DNA of 64,000 nucleotides from assembly GCF_001245615.1 (NCBI RefSeq), contig NZ_CWKH01000003.1, positions 868,001 to 932,000 of the forward strand. The letters run 5' to 3'. Source of the DNA: Mycolicibacterium neworleansense. Lineage in GTDB: Bacteria > Actinomycetota > Actinomycetes > Mycobacteriales > Mycobacteriaceae. Shown piece by piece: positions 52,017 to 61,866 of this stretch. Both the position numbers and the translations under genes were made by a program. Position 1 is the stretch's first letter, and the number at the start of each line of letters is the position of its first letter. The notes under the pieces were generated by a model. That model was not told where the DNA came from. It saw only the letters and a list, made by a program, of their open reading frames with translations, and searched no databases.

Positions 52017-53241
52017 ACACCACAGTCAGCGGCAACGACTTTCGCGGCTCGAACACGAACGACGCACCGCCGCTGAACTTCGTCACCGCAACCTCATCGA
52101 GTTCCTTTGCCGCGGTCTCCGTTTCGATCACCCGGGCGGTCCACTCGGTATCCGCACCGATGACCTCGACGGACAGGTGTGGATCGACGGCCGCGACGAT
52201 GGCCCGCAACGGCCGGGTCTCGGCCGGGCCGGTCAGCGCCACCCAGGAACCGTCCTCGTGGGCCGGGGAACGCCGCACCGACACTGTGTCGGGGCCGAAC
52301 TCGGCGTCGACGTAGGCCGCGGGGTTGAACAGAGGGTGCAGTTCCAGCACGCGCACGGCCCCCTCGACGCCACCCGGCAGTCCGAGGGCGCGGTGGATGC
52401 GCTCAGCCCCGATGCCGGCCACACCGATCAGCTGCTTCGTGCAGATATCGGTGGCCAGTTCGGTATTCGCGCCGGCCCGTGCCCCCACCGCGAGAATGAA
52501 CGACAGGTTCAGCAGATGCATCTGCAGGCACACCTCGTCGGCGATCCGGACCAGCGCGGAATGGGAGAACGCCGCGAAGTCGAAGTCCGACAGCAGCGGC
52601 CCCGAGTAGTCGGAGGCACCCTCGTCGGAGGGGTCGATCGGGTCCAGAACCGTTTGGGCAGCGCGGGTCCGGCCGATCACCTCGAGTGCGGGGATGTCAT
52701 CGACCTCGGGGTAGGACTCGTCGATGATCACGGTCCACGCGCAGTGCGGCTGCCGGTCGGCGGGTGTCCGGGGCGGCCGGTGAATGGGACGCACCTGGCA
52801 CTTCCGGTTGGTGGCCAGGGCAGTCGCATCGAAGGTCGGGTCCTCGATGTCGTGGCACATGCCGCGCACGTAGTCCTCGCCCATCGGCTCGACGTCGAGC
52901 AATGCCCCGCAGTGATCGAGGTGGAATTCGCCGTGCCAGCGATCGTGGACGGTGTAGCGGAAGTCCATGAATTGCGGCGGAGCACCGATGTCGAGCTGCA
53001 GCCCCTTGAAGATCGTGATGATGTCGACGCCTTCGTACTTGAGCGCCTTCTGCATCCGCCTGGTGTAGATCGGGCTCGACGCCGCCCACTCCTCTATCGC
53101 GATCTGCAGCATCTCCGGACGGCCGAAATTGCTGATGCACCAGGCCATCCCGGAGCGGTCGATCATCTGCCCCATGAGCAGCAGCTCGGGCACGAGTGTG
53201 ACCAGCTGCTCGTGGCTCAGCGAGGCGTACCTACTTGTCAT
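52015..53241 (-). CDS. Conserved His/Cys-rich protein, DUF6125/thiazoline-hydrolase-like
   Basis: A 408-aa cytosolic protein. The first half has conserved clusters that look like a metal or Fe-S site: FHLDHCGALLDVEP, GMCHDIEDPTFDATA and RPIHRPPR. This pattern recalls the DUF6125/L-2-aminothiazoline-4-carboxylate hydrolase-like family; I hold that assignment lightly. The second half is beta-rich with no clear match. It is the last gene of the operon that begins with aldA and overlaps the CMD gene by 11 nt. Confidence 0.55.
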   Translation of the reverse strand: MTSRYASLSHEQLVTLVPELLLMGQMIDRSGMAWCISNFGRPEMLQIAIEEWAASSPIYTRRMQKALKYEGVDIITIFKGLQLDIGAPPQFMDFRYTVHDRWHGEFHLDHCGALLDVEPMGEDYVRGMCHDIEDPTFDATALATNRKCQVRPIHRPPRTPADRQPHCAWTVIIDESYPEVDDIPALEVIGRTRAAQTVLDPIDPSDEGASDYSGPLLSDFDFAAFSHSALVRIADEVCLQMHLLNLSFILAVGARAGANTELATDICTKQLIGVAGIGAERIHRALGLPGGVEGAVRVLELHPLFNPAAYVDAEFGPDTVSVRRSPAHEDGSWVALTGPAETRPLRAIVAAVDPHLSVEVIGADTEWTARVIETETAAKELDEVAVTKFSGGASFVFEPRKSLPLTVV

Positions 53242-53674
53242 CGAGCTCGCTCCCGGTGTTCATCTTGACCGCTGCGTTGACGTTCGCCTTACGATCTTCG
53301 GCCAGCCCCTTCTCGGCGGCCTTGCGGCGCTTGGCCACAACCTTGGACACGGTGCCGTTCAGGCCGGACCCCAGCGGGAAGCCGAGGTACTGGGTGAGGA
53401 AGATGGCGATGTCCTTGAGTTCCTCTTCGGTGAACTCACCGTTGAGCAGCGCGGCATTGACCTGGATTTCAGCGAGGTCCTGCGATCCGACGGCAGTGAC
53501 CGCCGACAACGTCATCAGCCGCTTCTCCCGCATCGACAACCCGGGCTTGGACCAGATGGTGCCGAACAGGTGATCGACAGTGAGATCGAAGTACGGATCC
53601 CCCTCGATGTTCGGCATCTCCCAGCCATAGACCTCGTTCATCTTGGCCAGGCCCTTGGCGCGCAACTCGTCCAT
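53231..53674 (-). CDS. Carboxymuconolactone decarboxylase family protein (Rv0771)
   Basis: A 147-aa CMD/AhpD-fold protein (helices; LSMREKRLMTLSAVTAVG, then EIQVNAALLNG). The AhpD CxxC is absent, so it should be of the PcaC/decarboxylase kind, not a peroxidase. In 4-carboxymuconolactone breakdown it removes CO2, but the substrate in this cluster is not known. ATG 53674 follows AGGAGAG. Confidence 0.83.
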   Translation of the reverse strand: MDELRAKGLAKMNEVYGWEMPNIEGDPYFDLTVDHLFGTIWSKPGLSMREKRLMTLSAVTAVGSQDLAEIQVNAALLNGEFTEEELKDIAIFLTQYLGFPLGSGLNGTVSKVVAKRRKAAEKGLAEDRKANVNAAVKMNTGSELDDK

Positions 53675-53685
53675 CGAAAGCTCTC

Positions 53686-54534
53686 CTAGTCGTTCTCGTG
53701 CGGTACGCCGAGGCCCTCAGCGAGCCGCTGCAAGGCCACCTGGGCCAACGGAAGGTCAACTCCCACAACATCGCCCAGGCCGATGGCCAGGCTCAGATCC
53801 TTCTCCCCCAACCCGCGGGTGTGGGTGAACGCGTCGTAGAGCCAGTGATCCGGGGTCAGCTCGGCCATGTTCTCGCGCACGATGATCGCACCCGGCCCGC
53901 TGGTCAGCGCATCGGTATGACGCACCACCCGGCCCAGGGCACCCAGGTCCAGGCCGGCCGCCTCGGCCAGCTTCATCGCCTCGCACGCCGCGGCGTACGA
54001 GGTGAAGGTCAGCATGTTGCGGGCCAGCTTCATCCGGGTGCCGGCACCGGGCTCCCCGGCGTGGATCACCATCGAGCCGAACTGCTTGAGCGCCGGCTTG
54101 ATCCGCTCGTACACGGGCCGCTCGGCGCCGACCATGATGGCCAGCTCACCCTTCTCGGCGGCCGCGCCGCCACCACTGACCGGGGCATCGACGATGTGGA
54201 TCCCCTGCGGCTTGTACTGCTCGGCGAGCTCGGCCGCGGTGGTGTCGCTGATCGTCGAGTGGATCACGATCACGGTGTCGGGCTTGACCTTCGGCGCCAG
54301 GTCCGCGATCACCGACCTCACCTGCTCGTCATTGAGCACCGTGATGCTGATGATGTCCGCATCAGCAACACCGGTGACGTCATCCGCCAACGTGGCGCCG
54401 AGCTCCCCGAACGGCTCCATGGATTCGGCGCGCACATCGAACACCGTGAACCCGCCCGGCCATTCGGCCAGCCGCTTGGCCATCGGGGCACCCATGTTGC
54501 CCAGGCCGATGTATCCGTACTTCGGATCGCTCAT
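53686..54534 (-). CDS. 3-hydroxyisobutyrate-dehydrogenase-like oxidoreductase (Rv0770)
   Basis: A 282-aa beta-hydroxyacid dehydrogenase: the NAD(P) motif GYIGLGNMGAPMAKRL at residues 6-21, DAPVSGGGAAAEKGELAIMVG for substrate binding and the catalytic Lys in GTRMKLARNM. It oxidises a short hydroxy acid or reduces a semialdehyde. I start at ATG 54534 (MSDPKYGYIGLG); a frame to 54594 would overlap the upstream SDR gene. Confidence 0.88.
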   Translation of the reverse strand: MSDPKYGYIGLGNMGAPMAKRLAEWPGGFTVFDVRAESMEPFGELGATLADDVTGVADADIISITVLNDEQVRSVIADLAPKVKPDTVIVIHSTISDTTAAELAEQYKPQGIHIVDAPVSGGGAAAEKGELAIMVGAERPVYERIKPALKQFGSMVIHAGEPGAGTRMKLARNMLTFTSYAAACEAMKLAEAAGLDLGALGRVVRHTDALTSGPGAIIVRENMAELTPDHWLYDAFTHTRGLGEKDLSLAIGLGDVVGVDLPLAQVALQRLAEGLGVPHEND

Positions 54535-54565
54535 GAGCCGTGCCCGTTGCTCTTCGCGCAAGCGC

Positions 54566-55315
54566 TCATCGGATGATCTGTCCGCCGTCGACATTGAAGA
54601 TCTGGCCGGTGATCCACTTGGCCTGATCGCTCAGCAGGAACAGGCACATGCCGACCAGGTCCTCGGGCTGGCCCATGCGGGACAACGGGATTCCCTTGAC
54701 GATGTCGGCCACCATCTCCGCCGGCGTGGTGGTGCGGTTGGCTTCGGTGTCGATCGGGCCGGGCGCGATGGCGTTGATGCGGATGTTCTGCCCGCCGAGC
54801 TCACGGGAGAGCTGCTGGGTCAGGCCGTTGATGCCGACCTTGGCCAGGCCGTAGTAGTTGGCGTACAGCCAGGCCGCGGTCGAGGACTGGTTGACGATTG
54901 CGCCGCCGCCGCGCTTGGCCATCTTGCGGTACACCGCGCGGGTGCACACCAGCGCGCCGTCGAGGTTCACGCTCATGAACTTCTTGTAGTAGTCCCAGTC
55001 GACGGTGAGCAGGAAGTCCAGCTTCATCCCGCCGAAGATCGCGGCGTTGTTCACCAGGTAGTCGATGCCGCCGAACTCCGAAAGCGTCTGCGCGGCCATG
55101 TCCTTGGCCGAGTCGATGTCGGAGACGTCGACCCGCACGGCCAGCGCGTTGCCGCCCTCGCCTTTGATGCCGTCGGCAACCTTCTGCGCGCCTTCGGTGT
55201 TGATGTCGGCCACCACGACCGCTGCGCCTTCACGTGCCAGCGCCTCGGCGTAGGCCTGGCCGATGCCGCCACCTGCCCCGGTGACGATGGCCACCTTGTT
55301 GTCGAACTGTCCCAT
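54566..55315 (-). CDS. Short-chain dehydrogenase (Rv0769)
   Basis: A 249-aa SDR. Cofactor motif TGAGGGIG, NNAA, catalytic Ser in VNQSSTAAW and YxxxK as YGLAK. It ends with a typical NVDGGQIIR. Acts on an alcohol or ketone of the pathway. ATG 55315 has AAGGAG 7 nt upstream. It is 10 nt after aldA and is part of the same operon. Confidence 0.92.
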   Translation of the reverse strand: MGQFDNKVAIVTGAGGGIGQAYAEALAREGAAVVVADINTEGAQKVADGIKGEGGNALAVRVDVSDIDSAKDMAAQTLSEFGGIDYLVNNAAIFGGMKLDFLLTVDWDYYKKFMSVNLDGALVCTRAVYRKMAKRGGGAIVNQSSTAAWLYANYYGLAKVGINGLTQQLSRELGGQNIRINAIAPGPIDTEANRTTTPAEMVADIVKGIPLSRMGQPEDLVGMCLFLLSDQAKWITGQIFNVDGGQIIR

Positions 55316-55325
55316 CAAAATCTCC

Positions 55326-56795
55326 TTAGTTGGCCAGAGTGGCGATGCATTTGATTTCGGTGTATTCCTCGAAGCCGGCCACGCCCATCTCGCGGCCGAC
55401 TCCGGACTGCTTGTAGCCGCCGAACGGGGCGTCGGCCGAGTACCAGATGCCGCCGTTGACGTTGACGGTGCCAACCCGCATGCGCGCGGCCACGGCCTGC
55501 GCACGGGCGTCGTCGCCGGAGAACACCGTGCCGGACAGGCCGTAGGGCGAGTCGTTGGCGATCCGCACCGCGTCGTCGTCGCCGTCGTGGGCGATCACGG
55601 TCAGCACCGGGCCGAAGATTTCCTCACGGGACACCCGGGCGTTGTTGTCGAGACCGGCGATCACCGTCGGCTCGATGAAGAACCCGGTGTCGAGATCGGC
55701 GGGACGTCCACCGCCGCAGGCAAATCGGCCGCCCTCCTGCAGCGCCAGGTCCAGGTAGGACTGCACCCGGTCACGCTGGCGCGCCGAGATCAACGGCCCG
55801 CACACGGTGCGCTTGCTGTTGGGATCCCCCGGCTTGATCGAGCCGAGAGTCGCGGCCGCGGCCTCGACGGCCTCGTCGTAGCGGGCCCTGGGCACCACCA
55901 GGCGCGTGGTGATCGCGCAGCCCTGGCCGGCGTGCATGGCAACCGTGAAGGCCGCCATCGAGCAGGCCCCGGCCAGGTCGGCGTCATCGAGCACCAGGAA
56001 CGCCGACTTGCCGCCGAGCTCCAGGAACACCTTCTTCAGCGTCAGCGCCGCGTCGGTCATCACGGCGCGTCCGGTGTTGGTCGACCCGGTGAACGAAACC
56101 ATGTCCACTCGAGGATCTTTGGACAGCAGCGCGCCCACCGAGTGGTCGCTGGAGGTGACGATGTTGATCACGCCGGCCGGGAATTCGGTGTGCTCGGCGA
56201 TGATCTGGCCGATGGCCGCGGCCGCCCACGGGGTGTCCGGGGCCGGCTTGAGGATCAGGGTGTTACCCGCGGCCAGGGCGGGCCCGACCTTGGCCAGGTT
56301 GATCTGGTGCGGGAAGTTCCACGGGGTGATGGCGCCGACGACGCCGACGGCTTCGCGCGCGACCACGCGATTGGTCGGAATCCCTTGCGGGGTGGCATGT
56401 CCCAGGTCGGTGCGCCACTCGTAGTTCTCGGCGGTGTCGGCCGAGAAGGCCAGGTCGTCGATCGGGCCTTCCAGCTGGGCGCCTGCGGTGAGCATGCGCG
56501 GGGCGCCCACCTCGGCGATCGTCAGTTCCCGTAGTTCCTCGACGTTTTCACGCAACGCATCGCGCAGCTGACGCAGGCAACGCACCCGCAGCGCGGTGTT
56601 CGTCGACCAATCGGTGTCGTCGAAGGCGCGGCGGGCCGCCTCGATGGCATTGCCCATGTCCTCGGCGTTCGCGTCGGCAGCGACACCGAGCACTTCCTCG
56701 GTCGCGGGGTTGACGGTCTCGAATGCTCCGCCACCCCCGGCCACGAGCTTGCCGTCGATAAGCAGTTGACTCTGGCGATCGGCCAGTACCGGCAT
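55326..56795 (-). CDS. aldA: NAD-dependent aldehyde dehydrogenase AldA (Rv0768)
   Basis: A 489-aa aldehyde dehydrogenase with the length of the M. tuberculosis protein. Catalytic Cys293 in AGQGCAITTR, general-base Glu in LELGGKSA, NAD part TPWNFPHQ and GFTGST-like SFTGSTNTG. It oxidises an aldehyde, possibly the product of the alcohol dehydrogenase at 61.9 kb. ATG 56795 has GGAG 7 nt upstream. It heads the minus-strand catabolic operon; a promoter and palindrome lie just upstream. Confidence 0.95.
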   Translation of the reverse strand: MPVLADRQSQLLIDGKLVAGGGGAFETVNPATEEVLGVAADANAEDMGNAIEAARRAFDDTDWSTNTALRVRCLRQLRDALRENVEELRELTIAEVGAPRMLTAGAQLEGPIDDLAFSADTAENYEWRTDLGHATPQGIPTNRVVAREAVGVVGAITPWNFPHQINLAKVGPALAAGNTLILKPAPDTPWAAAAIGQIIAEHTEFPAGVINIVTSSDHSVGALLSKDPRVDMVSFTGSTNTGRAVMTDAALTLKKVFLELGGKSAFLVLDDADLAGACSMAAFTVAMHAGQGCAITTRLVVPRARYDEAVEAAAATLGSIKPGDPNSKRTVCGPLISARQRDRVQSYLDLALQEGGRFACGGGRPADLDTGFFIEPTVIAGLDNNARVSREEIFGPVLTVIAHDGDDDAVRIANDSPYGLSGTVFSGDDARAQAVAARMRVGTVNVNGGIWYSADAPFGGYKQSGVGREMGVAGFEEYTEIKCIATLAN

Positions 56796-56820
56796 CGGTG
56801 AACTCCACTTCACGAATTCT

Positions 56821-56832
56821 GGACAACTGTCC
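56821..56832. promoter_or_regulatory. Operator 1, GGACA-N2-TGTCC, in aldA leader
   Basis: Perfect palindrome GGACAACTGTCC. It lies about 10-20 nt after the likely aldA transcription start. A second copy with the same arms is at 56978. Confidence 0.65.
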
Positions 56833-56848
56833 GGCTGTCTCGTCTCGA

Positions 56849-56878
56849 ACGATAGCCGCAGACAATGTCGAGCCGCAA
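56849..56878 (-). promoter_or_regulatory. aldA promoter (TTGCGG-N18-TATCGT)
   Basis: Minus strand: -35 TTGCGG at 56878-56873, -10 TATCGT at 56854-56849, start near 56842, leader of about 47 nt before ATG 56795. Confidence 0.5.
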
Positions 56879-56971
56879 GGGCGTACCCCACCAGTGCTGA
56901 TCTGACGCCAAAATCCGCTGCTCATCCCGCCGAATCTCGATCCGCACTTGCCCAATCTCAACATCGTCGGA

Positions 56972-56977
56972 TAACTT
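56972..56977 (+). promoter_or_regulatory. Leaderless -10 element (TAACTT) of the TetR gene
   Basis: TAACTT, 6 nt, GTG 56984; the 6 nt are the left part of operator 2. Confidence 0.6.
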
Positions 56978-56989
56978 GGACATGTGTCC
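56978..56989. promoter_or_regulatory. Operator 2, GGACA-N2-TGTCC, over the tetR start codon
   Basis: GGACATGTGTCC, extended to TGGACA-TG-TGTCCA (56977-56990). It covers the transcription and translation start of the regulator gene, as expected for autorepression. Confidence 0.65.
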
Positions 56990-57595
56990 AGCGATGCGGT
57001 GTCCGCAGTCACAGAAGCAGCTCCAGAGCCAGGCAAGGAGGCCCCGCGCAACCGCCGGCAGGAAGAGACCTTCCGTAAGGTCCTGACCGCCGGCACCGAG
57101 ATGTTGCGCGAGTCGTCCTATGCCGATCTGACGGTGCGCGCGGTCGCCGCACGCGCCGGGGTCGCACCGGCCACGGCCTACACATACTTCTCGTCGAAGA
57201 ATCACCTGATCGCCGAGATGTACCTCGACCTGGTCAGCCAGTGTCCGTACTTCACCGACGTGAACGACTCCATGACCACCCGGGTCGACAAGGCGTTGCG
57301 GGCGCTGACCCTGGTTGTCGCCGACGAACCCGAGGTGGCGGCGGCCTGCACCACAGCCCTGCTGGGCGGCGGCACCGACCCCGCGGTGCGCAAGGTGCGT
57401 GACCGCATCGGCGCCGAGATCCACAAACGCATCCGTTCGGCCGTCGGGCCGGACGCCGATTCCCGGATCGTCTCCGCCCTGGAGATGACGTTCTTCGGCG
57501 CGCTGGTCAATGCCGGCAGCGGCGCTTTCACCTACCACCAGATCGCCGACCGATTGACCTATGTGGTCGGACTCGTCCTCGGAGAGGACAAATGA
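56984..57595 (+). CDS. TetR-family regulator (Rv0767c), likely controller of the cluster
   Basis: A 203-aa TetR protein with helix-turn-helix at about residues 47-72 (YADLTVRAVAARAGVAPATAYTYFSSKNHL) and a helical ligand domain. It is the first gene of the operon tetR-cyp123-SDR-cyp51-fdx and is divergent from aldA. Operators with identical arms lie at its own start and at the aldA leader. GTG 56984 is leaderless. The end reads LGEDK-stop and is copied in the next few codons. Confidence 0.88.
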   Translation: MSSDAVSAVTEAAPEPGKEAPRNRRQEETFRKVLTAGTEMLRESSYADLTVRAVAARAGVAPATAYTYFSSKNHLIAEMYLDLVSQCPYFTDVNDSMTTRVDKALRALTLVVADEPEVAAACTTALLGGGTDPAVRKVRDRIGAEIHKRIRSAVGPDADSRIVSALEMTFFGALVNAGSGAFTYHQIADRLTYVVGLVLGEDK

Positions 57596-57621
57596 GCCTG
57601 AGTTTGGGAGAAGACAAATGA
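57592..57621 (+). CDS. Nine-codon relay ORF from duplicated tetR tail
   Basis: ATG at 57592 overlaps the tetR stop (ATGA), encodes MSLSLGEDK and stops with a TGA that overlaps the cyp123 ATG (ATGA). GGAGAGGACAAATGAG (57581-57596) and GGAGAAGACAAATGAG (57607-57622) differ by one base, so the end of tetR is duplicated 26 bp apart. The small ORF may pass ribosomes from tetR to cyp123. Expression is not proven. Confidence 0.45.
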   Translation: MSLSLGEDK

Positions 57622-58820
57622 GTGTGAACGCTGTCGAGCTGATCCTCGACCCGTACGACTACGACTTCCACGAAGATCCGTATCCGTACTACCGCCGCCT
57701 GCGTGACGAGGCCCCGCTGTACCGCAACGACGAACTCAAGTTCTGGGCGTTGTCCCGGCACAAGGACGTCGTCGCCGGATTCCGCAACAGCGTTGCGCTG
57801 TCCAACAAGCACGGGGTCGCACTGGATCCGATCTCACGCAACGACGAAGCCCACCGGGTGATGTCCTTCCTGGCCCTCGACGACCCGGCCCATCTGCGTC
57901 TGCGCACCCTGGTGTCCAAGGGCTTCACGCCGCGGCGCATCCGCGAACTGGAGGGCCGGGTCACCGAGATCGCCGTGCAGCACCTGGATGAGGCGTTGCA
58001 GAACAACAGCTTCGATTACGTCGACGACTTCGCGGGCAAGCTTCCGATGGACGTCATCTCGGAGCTGATGGGCGTGCCCGAGGAAGACCGGGTGCGCATC
58101 CGCGCCCTGGCCGACGGGGTCATGCACCGCGAGGACGGTATCGCCGACGTGCCCGAATCGGCCATCGCGGCCTCGGGTGAGCTGCTTGTCTACTACGCCG
58201 ACATGGTCAAACAGCGACGCAAGGCGCTCACCGACGACCTGACCTCGGCGCTCGTCGAAGCCGAGATCGACGGAGACAAGCTCACCGACGACGAGATCAT
58301 GGCCTTCCTGTTCCTGATGGTGGTCGCCGGGAATGAGACCACCACGAAACTGCTTGCCAATGCCGCATATTGGGGTTTCAAGAACCCCGACCAGCTGGCC
58401 CCGGTGTTCGACAACCATGATCTGATCCCGCCGTGGATCGAGGAGACGTTGCGGTACGACACCTCCAGCCAGATCCTGGCCCGCGCCGTCGTCGAGGACA
58501 TGACGTTCTACGACACCACGATCCCGGCCGGCGACGTTCTGGTGCTGTTGGCCGGCTCGGCCAACCGTGACGAGCGCGTCTTCGAAAACCCCGACGAGTA
58601 CCGGATCGGCCGTGACATCGGTTCGAAGCTGGTGAGTTTCGGCAGCGGCGCCCACTTCTGCCTGGGCGCGCACCTGGCCCGTATGGAGGCCCGGGTGGCG
58701 CTGACCGAGTTGTTCAAGCGAATCCGCGGATACGAGGTCGACGAGGCCAACGCCGTCCGCGTCCACTCCAGCAGTGTCCGTGGATTCGCTCATCTTCCAA
58801 TGACGGTGGAGGCACGCTAA
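57618..58820 (+). CDS. cyp123: Cytochrome P450 CYP123
   Basis: A 400-aa P450 with heme ligand Cys348 in SGAHFCLGAHLARM, I-helix MVVAGNETTTK and ExxR in EETLRYD. It matches Rv0766c by location next to CYP51. Substrate unknown. ATG 57618 has GGGAGAAG 4-10 nt upstream and overlaps the relay ORF. The next gene starts directly after its stop codon. The ferredoxin at 61.0 kb may serve it as well. Confidence 0.92.
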   Translation: MSVNAVELILDPYDYDFHEDPYPYYRRLRDEAPLYRNDELKFWALSRHKDVVAGFRNSVALSNKHGVALDPISRNDEAHRVMSFLALDDPAHLRLRTLVSKGFTPRRIRELEGRVTEIAVQHLDEALQNNSFDYVDDFAGKLPMDVISELMGVPEEDRVRIRALADGVMHREDGIADVPESAIAASGELLVYYADMVKQRRKALTDDLTSALVEAEIDGDKLTDDEIMAFLFLMVVAGNETTTKLLANAAYWGFKNPDQLAPVFDNHDLIPPWIEETLRYDTSSQILARAVVEDMTFYDTTIPAGDVLVLLAGSANRDERVFENPDEYRIGRDIGSKLVSFGSGAHFCLGAHLARMEARVALTELFKRIRGYEVDEANAVRVHSSSVRGFAHLPMTVEAR

Positions 58821-59630
58821 ATGGCCCGTTTCGAACCCCATCCCGACCGCAGACCGGCCATCGTGGCCGGCGCGTCGTCCGGCATCGGCGCCGCCACGGC
58901 GACCGAACTGGCCGCGCACGGCTTCCCGGTCGCCCTCGGCGCGCGGCGTGTCGAGAAATGCCAGGAGCTCGTCGACCAGATCACGGCTGCCGGCGGGGAG
59001 GCGATCGCATTGCCGCTCGACGTCACCGACGCCGAGTCGGTCAAGTCGTTCGTGCACGGTGCCACCGAGGCACTCGGGGACATCGAACTGCTGGTGGCCG
59101 GCGCCGGTGACACCTTCTTCGGTCAGCTCCACGAGATCAGCACCGACGAATTCGAGAATCAGGTCCAGATTCACCTGATCGGTGCCAATCGTCTTGCCAC
59201 AGCAGTGCTTCCGGGCATGGTCGAGCGCCGGCGCGGCGACATCATCTTCGTCGGCTCCGATGTGTCGCTGCGGCCGCGGCCGTACATGGGCGGCTATGGC
59301 GCCGCCAAAGCCGGCCTGCTGGGCATGGCCAAGACCCTGCAGATGGAACTGGAGGGCACCGGTGTGCGCGCCTCCGTCGTCCACCCCGGACCCACCAAGA
59401 CCGCCATGGGCTGGAGCGCGCCGATGGACAAGGTCGGCGAGATGCTGGAGGACTGGGCCAAGTGGGGCCAGGCCCGGCACGATTACTTCCTGCGCGCCGC
59501 CGATCTCGCGCGGGCCATCACCTTCGTCGCGGAAACCCCCCGCGGCGGCTTCATCGCCGAACTGGAGATTCAGCCTGAGGCGCCGCTGGCCGACGTCAAG
59601 GATCGCCAGAAGCTGAGAGTTGAAGGCTGA
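58821..59630 (+). CDS. Short-chain dehydrogenase (Rv0765c)
   Basis: A 269-aa SDR with AGASSGIGAATATEL for cofactor binding, catalytic Ser near VGSDVSL and Tyr/Lys in YGAAKAG. The ATG follows the cyp123 TAA without any gap, so they are read together. It may oxidise the alcohol formed by one of the P450s. Confidence 0.9.
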   Translation: MARFEPHPDRRPAIVAGASSGIGAATATELAAHGFPVALGARRVEKCQELVDQITAAGGEAIALPLDVTDAESVKSFVHGATEALGDIELLVAGAGDTFFGQLHEISTDEFENQVQIHLIGANRLATAVLPGMVERRRGDIIFVGSDVSLRPRPYMGGYGAAKAGLLGMAKTLQMELEGTGVRASVVHPGPTKTAMGWSAPMDKVGEMLEDWAKWGQARHDYFLRAADLARAITFVAETPRGGFIAELEIQPEAPLADVKDRQKLRVEG

Positions 59631-59647
59631 GAGGGACTTAGAAGATC

Positions 59648-61774
<2,127 letters not shown>

Positions 61775-61805
61775 TTCCCGGCCAAGCAGTTGCTTGGGGG
61801 TGGGT

Positions 61806-61852
61806 GTGACCCACGCAACTAATGGCTCTAGTCTGTGGTCAACGGCTCTAGT
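61806..61852 (+). promoter_or_regulatory. adhB promoter with two GGCTCTAGT direct repeats
   Basis: GTGACC (61806-61811), 17 bp, TAGTCT (61829-61834) may be -35 and -10. GGCTCTAGT occurs at 61824-61832 and 61844-61852, exactly 20 bp apart, so on the same face of the helix; the copies overlap the -10 and the start point. Likely operator. Confidence 0.5.
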
Positions 61853-61866
61853 GGAAGGCACACGCG

